DNA of 34,409 bases from Sphingomonas sp. RIT328 (GCF_000632225.1 NZ_JFYV01000030.1:1-34409), one strand, 5' to 3'; counted from the stretch's first letter, positions 7,535 to 18,988 are shown. The notes: generated from the sequence alone by a model not told the origin. A program made the numbers and translations.

Positions 7535-8209
7535 CTACCGCAGACAGCTGTCCAGCCCGCTCCGCCGCACCACGCCGACATAGCGCGACAGGGCGTTGCC
7601 GTGGCGGCGGACGAAGCCGTGCGGGTCGATCGCCGCGCGCTTCTTGGGCAGCGGCAGCACCGCGGCGATCCGCCCCGCCTCGGTCGGGGTCAGGTGCGAA
7701 GCGTCGTGGTGGAAATAGCGCATCGCCCCGGCATTGACGCCATAGGTGCCGATCCCCGTCTCGGCGACGTTGAGATAGACCTCCATGATCCGGCGCTTGC
7801 CCCACAGGGTCTCGATCAGCACGGTAAAATAGGCCTCGAACGCCTTGCGGACATAGCCGCCGCCCTGGAACAGGAAGACGTTCTTGGCGGTCTGCTGGCT
7901 GATCGTGGAGCCGCCGCGCAGCCGGTTGCCCTGCGCATTGCTATAGGCGGCGTGCGCGATCCCCTGCCAGTCGAAGCCGTGATGCGAGCAGAAACGCGCA
8001 TCCTCGCCGGCGATCGCGGCGCGGGCCATGTCGGGGTCCATCTCGGACAGCGGCATCCAGTCCTTGGTGACGCTGCGCCCGCCGAGCAGATCGCCCGCCA
8101 TCGTCCAGGTGAAGGGCACCGGCACGAAACGATAGCTGCCGACCCACAGCAGGCTGATCGCGACGAAGACCAGACCGGCCTTGAACAGGAGGCGGAGGAC
8201 GAAGAGCAT
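7535..8209 (-). CDS. mtgA: monofunctional biosynthetic peptidoglycan transglycosylase
   Basis: 224 residues. One N-terminal membrane segment (about 3-24, FVLRLLFKAGLVFVAISLLW) anchors a GT51 domain. The catalytic-site motif AIAGEDARFCSHHGFDW (Glu in GED), RGGSTISQQTAKN, and the KRRIMEVYLNVAETG motif are all present, and there is no transpeptidase domain, which defines MtgA. The enzyme polymerises lipid II into glycan strands on the periplasmic face. The ATG is preceded by AAGGAGC, which overlaps the stop of the upstream FAD-enzyme gene, so the two are in one transcript. Confidence 0.95.
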   Translation of the reverse strand: MLFVLRLLFKAGLVFVAISLLWVGSYRFVPVPFTWTMAGDLLGGRSVTKDWMPLSEMDPDMARAAIAGEDARFCSHHGFDWQGIAHAAYSNAQGNRLRGGSTISQQTAKNVFLFQGGGYVRKAFEAYFTVLIETLWGKRRIMEVYLNVAETGIGTYGVNAGAMRYFHHDASHLTPTEAGRIAAVLPLPKKRAAIDPHGFVRRHGNALSRYVGVVRRSGLDSCLR

Positions 8210-8218
8210 CGCCGCTCC

Positions 8219-9493
8219 TTACCGGCGCGGCGCGGGCTCCAGCAAGGGGAGGATCGCGTCGGCGGCGGCGATGCCGGTCTGATAGGCGCCGTGCGCGGTC
8301 GAGAAGTCGGTGGCGGAACAGGCCTCGCCCGCGAAGAACAGGCGATCGTCGACCGGCGCGGCGAGGATCGCGCGCGCCCCCGCCTGCCCGACCCGCGCGT
8401 GGCTGTAGCTGCCGTGGATATACGACTCGCCGCGCCAGTGCGTCGCGGTGAGCGGGGTCAGCCGGCGCCGCCAGTCGGAGCCGAGCAACGCGACCAGCTC
8501 GCGAATCGCGAAGTCGGTCGCGGCGCGGGTGTCGGCCATCGCCTCGGCGCAGGCGCCGCCGAAGAAGCTTTCGATGATCGGCAGGCCGAAGGGCGACAGC
8601 CGGTGACTGGCGGTGCAGCTGCGATGCGGATCGCCGATCAGATGCGCCTGTGCCGGCCATTCGGGTCGGTCGACCGCGAGAAACACCTTGTCGGCGAGAC
8701 CGAGCGGCAGCGCCGCCGCCGCCGCCTGCTTGTCGGGCAAGGGCGGGTCGAAGCGGATCGCGGCATAAGCGCTCGTCGGGATGGCGAGGATGACACGGTC
8801 GGCCTCGATCGTCCCCGCGGGCGTGTCGAGCCGGATCGTCCGGCCGCGGTGGTCGATCCGTGTCACCGGCGTATCGAGCCGCACCGGCACCGGGCCGGCG
8901 TGTCCGACGATCAGCGTGCCATAGCCGGCGGGAAGCGCCCAATTGTCGTCGGTGGCGGCATCCTCGTAAGCCGCCCAATCGTGCAGCGAGACACGGTCGA
9001 GCGGCGCGCCATTGGCATAGCCCGAGATCGCATCGATCATCGGCCGCCACGGATCGTCCGGCGCGACGAAATCGGACAAGGGCCGGTCGGGGCCGGCGAG
9101 CGCGTCATGCGCGGCCGCGTCCCAGCGCTGATAGGCGGCGCGGAAGGCGCGTTGCTCGTCGGGCGGATAGCCGAGGTCGCGCCATTGCTCGCCCCAATGG
9201 GGGGAGCTGCGATCGATCGCGGCACCGCTGCGGTCGGCGACCGCGGTCCACGGATTGCGGCCGGCGGAATGGAGCCAGCCACAGCCGAGATCGATGGCGG
9301 GTTGACCTTCGGCCCGATCCGGCGCGCGCGAAGACAGTCTCTCACCACCGGTTAGCGCCTCCACCGAGACGCTCCGCGCGCGGCCACCGAGTCGGCTGCC
9401 CGCCTCGACCAGCAGCACCTCGGCGCCTGCATCGTGCAGCCGCCGGGCCGCGGCGATCCCGGCCGCACCGCCGCCGATGACGACGGTGCGCAT
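8219..9493 (-). CDS. FAD-dependent amine oxidase family protein
   Basis: 424 residues. An N-terminal dinucleotide-binding fold (VVIGGGAAGIAAARRLHDAG, GGGAAG at 7-12, then VLLVEAGSRLGGRARS) and a C-terminal FAD-binding motif (LFFAGEACSATDFSTAHGAYQTGIAAAD) define a flavin monoamine-oxidase-type protein. The middle region has the HDWAAYEDA and GYGTLI elements seen in bacterial members. The substrate (amine, polyamine or carotenoid-like) cannot be told. The start codon is four bases from the rpoH stop, so co-transcription with rpoH is likely. No signal peptide is apparent. Confidence 0.85.
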   Translation of the reverse strand: MRTVVIGGGAAGIAAARRLHDAGAEVLLVEAGSRLGGRARSVSVEALTGGERLSSRAPDRAEGQPAIDLGCGWLHSAGRNPWTAVADRSGAAIDRSSPHWGEQWRDLGYPPDEQRAFRAAYQRWDAAAHDALAGPDRPLSDFVAPDDPWRPMIDAISGYANGAPLDRVSLHDWAAYEDAATDDNWALPAGYGTLIVGHAGPVPVRLDTPVTRIDHRGRTIRLDTPAGTIEADRVILAIPTSAYAAIRFDPPLPDKQAAAAALPLGLADKVFLAVDRPEWPAQAHLIGDPHRSCTASHRLSPFGLPIIESFFGGACAEAMADTRAATDFAIRELVALLGSDWRRRLTPLTATHWRGESYIHGSYSHARVGQAGARAILAAPVDDRLFFAGEACSATDFSTAHGAYQTGIAAADAILPLLEPAPRR

Positions 9494-9497
9494 CGGG

Positions 9498-10403
9498 TCA
9501 GGCCGCGGCGAGCAGACGCTTTTCGCCGGCGATGCGCATCATCGCCTTCTGGAGCTTCTCGAACGCGCGCACCTCGATCTGCCGCACGCGTTCGCGCGAT
9601 ACGCCATAGACCTGCGACAGCTCTTCCAGCGTCTTGGGATCGTCGGTCAGCCGCCGCTCGGTGAGGATATGCTTCTCGCGATCGTTGAGATCGTCCATCG
9701 CCGACACGAGCATGCCGTGGCGGACGTCCGCCTCCTGCGCCTCGGCGACCACCGTATCCTGCAACGGCGCGTCGTCCTGCAGCCAATCCTGCCACTGGCC
9801 CTCGCCATCCTCGCGCATCGAGACGTTGAGCGAGGTGTCGCCGCCCATCGCCATGCGGCGGTTCATCGACACGACGTCCGCTTCGGCGACGCCGAGATCG
9901 GTGGCGATCTTGGTGATATGCTCGGGCTTGAGGTCGCCGTCCTCGAAGGCGTCGAGCTTCGACTTCATCCGCCGCAGGTTGAAGAACAGTTTCTTCTGCG
10001 CGGCTGTGGTGCCCATCTTCACGAGTGACCACGAGCGCAGGATATATTCCTGGATCGAGGCGCGGATCCACCACATCGCATAAGTGGCGAGGCGGAAGCC
10101 GCGATCGGGCTCGAACTTCTTGACGCCCTGCATCAGGCCGATGTTGCCTTCGGAGATCAGCTCCGACGTCGGCAGGCCATAGCCGCGATAGCCCATCGCG
10201 ATCTTGGCGACGAGCCGCAGATGGCTGGTGACGAGCTGCGCCGCCGCATCGGTATCGCCATGCTCCTGGAAGCGCTTGGCGAGCATGAATTCCTGCTCGG
10301 GAGCGAGGATCGGGAATTTCTTGATCTCGGCCAGGTAGCGGTTGAGGCTCTGCTCCCCGCCGAGGGCAGGAATCGTCGCGGGGACGTTGCTGCGGGCTGC
10401 CAT
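9498..10403 (-). CDS. rpoH: RNA polymerase sigma factor RpoH (sigma-32)
   Basis: 301 residues from the ATG at 10403, with AAGGGAGA as ribosome binding site. A longer frame runs upstream but lacks a site. The protein has sigma-70 region 1.2/2 (NRYLAEIKKFPILAPEQE; region 2 with DLxxEG-like SELISEGNIGL and TYAMWWIRASIQEYI), the RpoH box QKKLFFNLR (136-144) that separates RpoH from other sigmas, and a region 4.2 helix-turn-helix (VYGVSRERVRQIEVRAFEKL). RpoH directs heat-shock transcription. Alphaproteobacteria often carry two copies; only one is in this window. The untranslated leader holds a strong hairpin (10429-10456). Confidence 0.97.
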   Translation of the reverse strand: MAARSNVPATIPALGGEQSLNRYLAEIKKFPILAPEQEFMLAKRFQEHGDTDAAAQLVTSHLRLVAKIAMGYRGYGLPTSELISEGNIGLMQGVKKFEPDRGFRLATYAMWWIRASIQEYILRSWSLVKMGTTAAQKKLFFNLRRMKSKLDAFEDGDLKPEHITKIATDLGVAEADVVSMNRRMAMGGDTSLNVSMREDGEGQWQDWLQDDAPLQDTVVAEAQEADVRHGMLVSAMDDLNDREKHILTERRLTDDPKTLEELSQVYGVSRERVRQIEVRAFEKLQKAMMRIAGEKRLLAAA

Positions 10404-10428
10404 GATCTGATCTCCCTTTCTTGGAGGC

Positions 10429-10456
10429 GCCTCGTTCCGCACTGCGGCAACGAAGC
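10429..10456 (-). other. hairpin in the rluD-rpoH gap (rpoH leader)
   Basis: On the minus strand GCTTCGTTGCCGCA pairs with TGCGGAACGAGGC: about 12 base pairs with one bulged G and a three-base loop. It lies 26-53 bases upstream of the rpoH ATG and 10 bases after the rluD stop. No T-run follows. It could be an attenuator, an mRNA-stability element or part of a temperature-sensitive leader. The structure is seen; the role is inferred. Confidence 0.5.
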
Positions 10457-10465
10457 GGCTCGAAT

Positions 10466-11413
10466 CTATACGTGAAGCTCGGTGAACAGTTCCTGCATGT
10501 CTGCAGGCATCTGGCTTTCGAACGCCAAAGCGGTGCTTTTCACCGGATGGATGAACCCGAGATGGGCGGCGTGCAAGGCCTGGCGCCGGAAACCAAGGGT
10601 TTCGAGCAGCGCCTTTTGAACACCCTTTGTTCTACCATAGACCGGGTCGCCGAGCAAGGCGTGGCCGAGCGAGGCCATATGGACGCGCACCTGATGCGTC
10701 CGTCCCGTCTCCAGCCGGCATTCGACCAGCGCCGCATCGCGCAGCACCTGCATCGTGCGGTAATGCGTCACCGCGCGCTTGCCGCCGGGGACGATCGCGA
10801 TCTTCTTGCGATTGGCCGCGGAGCGCGCGAGCGGCGCGTCGACCTTGCCCTCCGCCGGACGCGGCACGCCGCCGACGATCGCGCGATAGCGGCGATCGAT
10901 GCTGTGATCGTGAAACTGCCGCGCCAGCCCCTCATGCGCACGATCGGTCTTGGCGGCGACCATCAGGCCGGAGGTGTCCTTGTCGATGCGGTGGACGATC
11001 CCCGGCCGCGCGACGCCGCCGATCCCCGACAGCGAGCCCTGGCAATGGTGGAGCAGCGCATTGACCAGGGTGCCGTCGAGATTGCCAGCCGCGGGATGCA
11101 CCACCAGCCCGGCGGGCTTGTCGATGACGATGAGATGCTCGTCCTCATAGGCGACGACGAGCGGGATATCCTGCGCCTCGTTATGCGGCAGGCTCGGCAC
11201 GGGCACCGCGACCGCGAGCCGGTCGCCCGCCGCGGCGCGCTTGGCGGGATCGCGCACCATCAGGCCCGCGCGCGTCACCGCGCCGCTGGCGATCAGCACT
11301 TTCAGCCGTTCGCGCGACAGGGTCGGCACCGCATCGGCCAGCGCCCGATCGAGCCGCCAGCCGTCCGCCGCCGGCGCGATCACTGCTTCAATGATGGAAA
11401 CCCCCCGGTCCAT
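10466..11413 (-). CDS. rluD: 23S rRNA pseudouridine synthase, RluA/RluD family
   Basis: 315 residues. An N-terminal S4 RNA-binding domain (about 18-70, RLDRALADAVPTLSRERLKVLI) precedes the RluA catalytic domain with VIDKPAGLVVHPAAG, the catalytic HRIDKDTSGL (Asp144), and a C-terminal ETGRTHQVRVHMASLGHALLGDPVYG. RluD makes the pseudouridines of 23S rRNA helix 69. RluC and other RluA paralogues share these motifs; length and the S4 domain favour RluD. It is divergent from the JAMM gene with only 20 bp between start codons, so promoters must overlap coding sequence. It is upstream of rpoH on the same strand. Confidence 0.9.
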   Translation of the reverse strand: MDRGVSIIEAVIAPAADGWRLDRALADAVPTLSRERLKVLIASGAVTRAGLMVRDPAKRAAAGDRLAVAVPVPSLPHNEAQDIPLVVAYEDEHLIVIDKPAGLVVHPAAGNLDGTLVNALLHHCQGSLSGIGGVARPGIVHRIDKDTSGLMVAAKTDRAHEGLARQFHDHSIDRRYRAIVGGVPRPAEGKVDAPLARSAANRKKIAIVPGGKRAVTHYRTMQVLRDAALVECRLETGRTHQVRVHMASLGHALLGDPVYGRTKGVQKALLETLGFRRQALHAAHLGFIHPVKSTALAFESQMPADMQELFTELHV

Positions 11414-11433
11414 TAACTAGGGATGTGGGTAGC

Positions 11434-11835
11434 ATGACCGCAATTGCAAGCGACCTGATCGACCGCATCCGCTGCGAAGCCGCCGCCTGTCCCGACGCGG
11501 AGGTCTGCGGCCTGCTGTTCGGCGACGATGCGGCGATCACCGCGATCCGGCCGTGCCGCAACGTCGCCGCCGATCCGGCGCGTTGGTTCGAGATCGATCC
11601 GGCCGCCTTGCTCGCCGCGCATCGCGCCGCGCGCGGCGGCGGGCCGCGCCTGATCGGCCATTATCATTCGCACCCGAGCGGCATCGCGCGTCCCTCGCCG
11701 CGCGATGCCGCGAGCGCACCGCCCGACGGTGCGCTGTGGCTGATCGTCGCTGGCGGGACGGTGCGCGGCTGGCGCGCGGTCGCCGGCGGACCGGTCGAGG
11801 GGCGGTTCGCGCCGGTGCCGCTGCGCATCGCCTGA
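11434..11835 (+). CDS. stand-alone JAMM/MPN+ metallopeptidase
   Basis: 133 residues from the ATG at 11434; a GTG at 11425 is in frame. The complete JAMM zinc site is visible: Glu23 in AEVCGLLFG, then H78-S-H80-P-x6-S88-x2-D91 within GHYHSHPSGIARPSPRD. The family comprises isopeptidases and prokaryotic enzymes that trim C-terminal extensions from ubiquitin-like or sulfur-carrier proteins (Mec+/QbsD type). No sulfur-carrier or E1-like gene is adjacent, so the substrate is unknown. The neighbour downstream is chpT, 63 bp away on the same strand. Confidence 0.85.
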   Translation: MTAIASDLIDRIRCEAAACPDAEVCGLLFGDDAAITAIRPCRNVAADPARWFEIDPAALLAAHRAARGGGPRLIGHYHSHPSGIARPSPRDAASAPPDGALWLIVAGGTVRGWRAVAGGPVEGRFAPVPLRIA

Positions 11836-11898
11836 CGGCCGCCCTTGCGCGCGCGACTCGGCTCGGCCACACACGCAGCGTTCATCCAGGGGAAGCTC

Positions 11899-12540
11899 AT
11901 GTCCGTCAGTCCGGTCGATTTCGCCAGTCTGCTCTGTTCGCGGCTGTGCCACGACCTGCTCTCGCCGGTCGGCGCGCTCAACAACGGACTGGAATTGCTC
12001 ACCGACGAAACCGACGAGGAGATGCGCGCGCGCGTCTTCCAGTTGCTCGCCGAATCCGCCCGCGCCTCGGCGAACAAGCTCAAGTTCTTCCGCCTCGCGT
12101 TCGGCGGGGCGGGCGGCTTCGGCGACCGCGTCGATTCGCGCGAGGCGAAGACGGCGATCGAAGGCCTGCTGATCGACAACAAGCGCACCACCTTCAACTG
12201 GTGGGTCGAGTCGGACCAATTGCCCAAGACGGCGCTCAAGGTGATGCTCAACCTCGCGCTGCTGGCGAGCGAGGCGCTGGTGCGCGGCGGCACGCTCGAC
12301 GTCGGCGGCGAGGAGAATAACGGCCAGCTCGAGATCGTCGTCAAGATCGAGGGGCCGCGCATCATCCTCGCGCCCGACCTGCGGCTCGCGCTCGATCACG
12401 GCGAGGGGCCGGAGGGGGTCACGCCGCGCACCGCCGCCGCTTATATGGTGCACAGCCTGGTGGCGCAGGCGGGCGGCACGTTGCAGATCAGCGAGCCGAC
12501 CGAGACGATCATGATCTTCGGCGCGGTATTTCGCGGCTGA
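11899..12540 (+). CDS. chpT: histidine phosphotransferase ChpT
   Basis: 213 residues from the ATG at 11899, preceded by CCAGGGGA. The N-terminal phosphoacceptor helix LLCSRLCHDLLSPVGALNNGLELL carries the conserved His18, followed by the degenerate ATPase-like domain ending TPRTAAAYMVHSLVAQAGG. In alphaproteobacteria ChpT passes phosphate from the hybrid kinase CckA to the regulators CtrA and CpdR, controlling the cell cycle or motility. Neither cckA nor ctrA lies in the window. The ATP-binding boxes of true kinases are absent, as expected. Confidence 0.92.
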   Translation: MSVSPVDFASLLCSRLCHDLLSPVGALNNGLELLTDETDEEMRARVFQLLAESARASANKLKFFRLAFGGAGGFGDRVDSREAKTAIEGLLIDNKRTTFNWWVESDQLPKTALKVMLNLALLASEALVRGGTLDVGGEENNGQLEIVVKIEGPRIILAPDLRLALDHGEGPEGVTPRTAAAYMVHSLVAQAGGTLQISEPTETIMIFGAVFRG

Positions 12541-12612
12541 TCCCGCCGCGACTTGCCCTGTCCGGGTGGAGGGGACTAACCGGGCGGCCTGCACTTTCCG
12601 GAGCTCCGATCC

Positions 12613-13734
<1,122 letters not shown>

Positions 13735-13777
13735 CGGCGCACGATTCCCCCTGGATTCCTGCAACAATCCTCCGACC

Positions 13778-13865
13778 GCCCCGGCGGAGGCCGGGGCCCA
13801 GATGGGGGACGCGGAGTGAGTGATTACCAGGGTCCACCCGACTGGACCCCGGCCTGCGCCGGGGT
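13778..13865. repeat. two-hairpin REPIN-like element
   Basis: The first hairpin is GCCCCGGC-GGAG-GCCGGGGC (13778-13797, 8 bp, perfect). The second is ACCCCGGC-CTGC-GCCGGGGT (13846-13865, 8 bp, perfect). Between them are 48 bases that begin CCAG next to the first hairpin and end CTGG next to the second. This matches the plan of the elements at 15300 and 21262. It sits between frmA and the VOC gene. Confidence 0.7.
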
Positions 13866-13986
13866 GGTAGCTAGGGAGATACGGAATGGTATTCTCAACC
13901 ATCCCGATGACGGCTGGATCGCTGAAACAGCGACCCGCTTTACCTTCGACCAAGCGTAGCATCGAACACACATGAAGGAGCCTCCC

Positions 13987-14370
13987 ATGTTCTCCCACGT
14001 CATGCTCGGCACCGATGACATGGCCGCCTCGCGCGCCTTCTACGATGCGACGCTGGGCGCGCTCGGCATCGGATTGGGGGTCAGCGATGCCAAGGGCCGC
14101 ACGGCCTATATGCACGCTGGCGGCCGGCTGCTGCTGAGCGTGCCGATCAACGGCGAGCCCGCCAGCCACGCCAATGGCGGCACAATCGGCTTCGCCGCCG
14201 CCTCGCCCGCGGCGGTCGATGCGTGGCATGCCGCCGGACTCGCGCATGGCGGCACCGCGATCGAGGACCCGCCCGGCCCGCGCCAGTCGCCGTTCGGCCA
14301 GCTCTACCTCGCCTATCTGCGCGATCCCGCCGGCAACAAGCTGTGCGCCGCGCACCGTATGGCGGCCTGA
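13987..14370 (+). CDS. VOC (glyoxalase/bleomycin-resistance fold) family protein
   Basis: 127 residues from the ATG at 13987, with AAGGAG seven bases upstream; the in-frame ATG at 13972 lies just before that site and is rejected. The fold is recognisable from MFSHVMLGTDDMAASRAFYDATLGALG at the N-terminus and GHFY-type strand content ending LYLAYLRDPAGNKLCAAHR. Possible metal ligands are His4 and Glu/His residues in the later strands. Many relatives are thiol-adduct isomerases or lyases. Placement between frmA and S-formylglutathione hydrolase suggests a role with glutathione adducts, but this is inference. The gap to the next gene is three bases. Confidence 0.85.
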   Translation: MFSHVMLGTDDMAASRAFYDATLGALGIGLGVSDAKGRTAYMHAGGRLLLSVPINGEPASHANGGTIGFAAASPAAVDAWHAAGLAHGGTAIEDPPGPRQSPFGQLYLAYLRDPAGNKLCAAHRMAA

Positions 14371-14373
14371 GCG

Positions 14374-15210
14374 ATGGCGATCGAGACCGTCGCCACCGCG
14401 CGGGCGTTCGGCGGCACGCAGGGCGTCTATCGCCATGCCTCCGACGCGACCGGCACGCCGATGACCTTCTCGGTCTATGTCCCGCCGCATGTGCCGGGAC
14501 AGACGCTGCCGGTAATCTGGTATCTGTCGGGGCTGACCTGCACGCACGCCAATGTCACCGACAAGGGCGAATATCGCCGCACCTGCGCCGAGCTCGGGCT
14601 GATCTTCGTCGCGCCCGACACCTCGCCGCGCGGTGACGGCGTCGCCGACGATCCCGCCTATGACTTCGGCCAGGGCGCCGGCTTCTACGTCGATGCGACC
14701 GAGGCGCCCTGGGCGGCGCATTTCCGCATGTGGTCCTACGTCACCGAGGAATTGCCCGCGCTGATCGCCGCGCATTTCCCGGCCGACATGGCGCGCCAGT
14801 CGATCATGGGCCATTCGATGGGCGGTCATGGCGCGCTGACCATCGGGCTGACGCTGGCGGAACGGTTCCGCGCCGTCTCCGCCTTCGCACCGATCGTCGC
14901 GCCGAGCCGGGTGCCGTGGGGCGAGAAGGCGCTCGGCGGCTATCTCGGCGCGGACCGCGCGGGGTGGCGCCGGCACGATGCGGTGGCGCTGATCGAGGAC
15001 GGCGCGCGCGTGCCCGCGCTGCTCGTCGACCAGGGCGAGGCCGACCACTTCCTCGCCGAGCAGCTACGCCCGCACTTGCTCGCCGAGGCGTGTGACGCCG
15101 CGGGGATCGAGCTGACGCTGCGGATGCAGCCGGGCTATGACCACAGTTACTATTTCATCGCGACGTTCATGGCGGACCATCTCGCCTGGCATGCCGCGCG
15201 GCTGGGGTAG
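14374..15210 (+). CDS. fghA: S-formylglutathione hydrolase
   Basis: 278 residues, typical for this esterase-D-like alpha/beta hydrolase. The nucleophile elbow is GHSMGGHGA (Ser148), the oxyanion region is WYLSGLTCTHAN, the acid is in LVDQGEADHF, and the His is in GYDHSYYFI. The enzyme hydrolyses S-formylglutathione to formate and glutathione, completing the pathway started by FrmA. The Cys in LTCTHAN is a conserved feature of the family. The start is three bases after the VOC stop, so the genes are co-transcribed. Confidence 0.96.
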   Translation: MAIETVATARAFGGTQGVYRHASDATGTPMTFSVYVPPHVPGQTLPVIWYLSGLTCTHANVTDKGEYRRTCAELGLIFVAPDTSPRGDGVADDPAYDFGQGAGFYVDATEAPWAAHFRMWSYVTEELPALIAAHFPADMARQSIMGHSMGGHGALTIGLTLAERFRAVSAFAPIVAPSRVPWGEKALGGYLGADRAGWRRHDAVALIEDGARVPALLVDQGEADHFLAEQLRPHLLAEACDAAGIELTLRMQPGYDHSYYFIATFMADHLAWHAARLG

Positions 15211-15299
15211 CGGGTTACGGGTACGCTAGCGATGGTCACCCCATCACCTCCGCTTGTAGAACGCCGCTGCTGATCGGGGGCTTCCGCCTGCCCGCCCGT

Positions 15300-15383
15300 A
15301 TTCCCGCGCAGGCGGGAATCCAGTGGCCCAGCAGAACGACGGCTTGCGGCACAGAAACACTGGGCTCCCGCCTGCGCCGGAGC
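15300..15383. repeat. two-hairpin REPIN-like element, copy A
   Basis: Hairpin one is ATTCCCGC-GCAG-GCGGGAAT (15300-15319, perfect). Hairpin two is GCTCCCGC-CTGC-GCCGGAGC (15364-15383, one mismatch). The spacer starts CCAGTGG and ends CACTGG. The whole element is similar along its length to the reverse complement of 21262-21346. It lies between the convergent genes fghA and the PHA-system gene. The rest of the 230-base gap holds nothing I recognise. Confidence 0.8.
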
Positions 15384-15440
15384 ACTCTAGTCTGACAGGA
15401 TCACGCGACGCTCAGCGGATGAACGCACGTGATCACCTCT

Positions 15441-15746
15441 TCACTTGGCCAGCATCTTCTCCGCGCTGGTCTTCACGAAGTCGGCGATCGGGCCGGACAT
15501 CATCGCCAGCATCATCGGCACCCTGACCGTGCCGCGGACGTCGGCGTCGCCGACCGTCATGTCGACCGCGACCTTCTGCCCCATCGCGACGATCGCCAGC
15601 GCCAGCGTGTCCGGCCCCGTCCAGTCGGCATCGACCGTGCCGCCGCCGGGGATATGCCGGGCGAGCTTGGGCAGCCCCGCCGCGATCCGCCGCCGCGCCT
15701 CGTCGCGGCCGAGGTCGTGCGCTATGTCGAAGGGGATCGCGGCCAT
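15441..15746 (-). CDS. polyhydroxyalkanoic acid system family protein
   Basis: 101 residues from the ATG at 15746 ([13 protein letters not shown]); GGAG lies six bases upstream. An adjacent ATG at 15749 and a longer frame to 15806 are alternatives. The sequence fits the small PHA-granule-region family (TIGR02610-like): [19 protein letters not shown], then alternating strands [30 protein letters not shown], ending in a basic helix. The fold resembles a small START-like or SRPBCC domain. Members lie near PHA genes or alone; their biochemical role is not settled. No other PHA gene is in the window. It is divergent from purL. Confidence 0.8.
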   Translation of the reverse strand: MAAIPFDIAHDLGRDEARRRIAAGLPKLARHIPGGGTVDADWTGPDTLALAIVAMGQKVAVDMTVGDADVRGTVRVPMMLAMMSGPIADFVKTSAEKMLAK

Positions 15747-15850
15747 CATCGTCTCCGTGGAACAGGCCGCGCCCCCTGCCCGCGCGCGCCGTGCGCCGTC
15801 AACCATCAGCGATGGTGACGAAACCCCCGCGCCCCGCTAAGGCGCGCCGC

Positions 15851-18070
<2,220 letters not shown>

Positions 18071-18118
18071 CCGGCAGCGGCGGGCCGGGTAGCGCCCGCC
18101 CGCCCCGCGCGGTAAGGC

Positions 18119-18988
18119 ATGGCCATGTCCACCACCTTCACCATCGACACCGCGACCAGCCGCGCCAACCCGACGCCGGCGCCGCGCAAGCGCCTGACCG
18201 TGCCCGCGATTCGCCAGCGCAAGGGCGGCGGCGAACCGCTGGTGATGCTTACCGCCTATACGGTGCGCACCGCGCAGCTGCTCGACCCGCATTGCGACAT
18301 GCTGCTCGTCGGCGACAGCCTCGGCCAGGTGATCTACGGCCTGCCTTCCACCGTGCCGGTGACGCTGGAGATGATGGCGGCGCATGGCGCGGCGGTGGTG
18401 CGCGGCAGCTATCACGCGCTGGTCGTCATCGACATGCCGTTCGGCAGCTACGAAGGCTCGCCGCAGCAGGCGTTCGACAGCGCCGCCTTGCTGCTCAAGC
18501 AGACCGGTGCCGCGGCGGTGAAGCTGGAAGGCGGCGCGGCGATGGCGCCGACGGTACGCTTCCTCAGCGAGCGCGGCATTCCGGTGATGGGCCATGTCGG
18601 CCTGACGCCGCAGGCGGTCAACGTGCTCGGCGGCTATGGTGCACGCGGCCGCAGCGACGCGGAGGCGGAGGCGATCGCCGCCGACGCCACCGCTATCGCC
18701 GAGGCTGGCGCCTTCGCCCTGGTGATCGAAGGCGTGGTCGAGCCGATCGCGATCCGCATCACCGAAAGCGTAGCCTGCCCGACGATCGGCATTGGCGCCT
18801 CGGCCCGCTGCGACGGCCAAGTGCTGGTGGCGGAGGATATGCTCGGCCTGTTCGAGCGCACCGCGCGCTTCGTCAAACGCTATGACGATATGGCGGCGCG
18901 CATCTCCGACGCCGCCGAACGCTATGCCGCCGAGGTGCGCGCGCGGACCTTCCCGGGACCCGAGCAGATCTACGCCGCCAAGGTGTAA
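18119..18988 (+). CDS. panB: 3-methyl-2-oxobutanoate hydroxymethyltransferase
   Basis: 289 residues; a second ATG two codons on (18125) could be the start. The TIM-barrel signature is complete: [70 protein letters not shown] and [19 protein letters not shown], the Asp in IDMPF, Lys in VKLEGG and Glu in VIEGV are the metal- and substrate-binding residues. The enzyme adds a one-carbon unit from 5,10-methylenetetrahydrofolate to ketoisovalerate in pantothenate and CoA synthesis. The 25-residue N-terminal extension before the barrel looks disordered. Confidence 0.97.
   Translation: MAMSTTFTIDTATSRANPTPAPRKRLTVPAIRQRKGGGEPLVMLTAYTVRTAQLLDPHCDMLLVGDSLGQVIYGLPSTVPVTLEMMAAHGAAVVRGSYHALVVIDMPFGSYEGSPQQAFDSAALLLKQTGAAAVKLEGGAAMAPTVRFLSERGIPVMGHVGLTPQAVNVLGGYGARGRSDAEAEAIAADATAIAEAGAFALVIEGVVEPIAIRITESVACPTIGIGASARCDGQVLVAEDMLGLFERTARFVKRYDDMAARISDAAERYAAEVRARTFPGPEQIYAAKV

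Noticed and set aside
13919..13933. Hairpin TCGCTG-AAA-CAGCGA as terminator of frmA
   Set aside because: The stem is only six pairs, with no T-run, and it lies nearly 190 bases after frmA.
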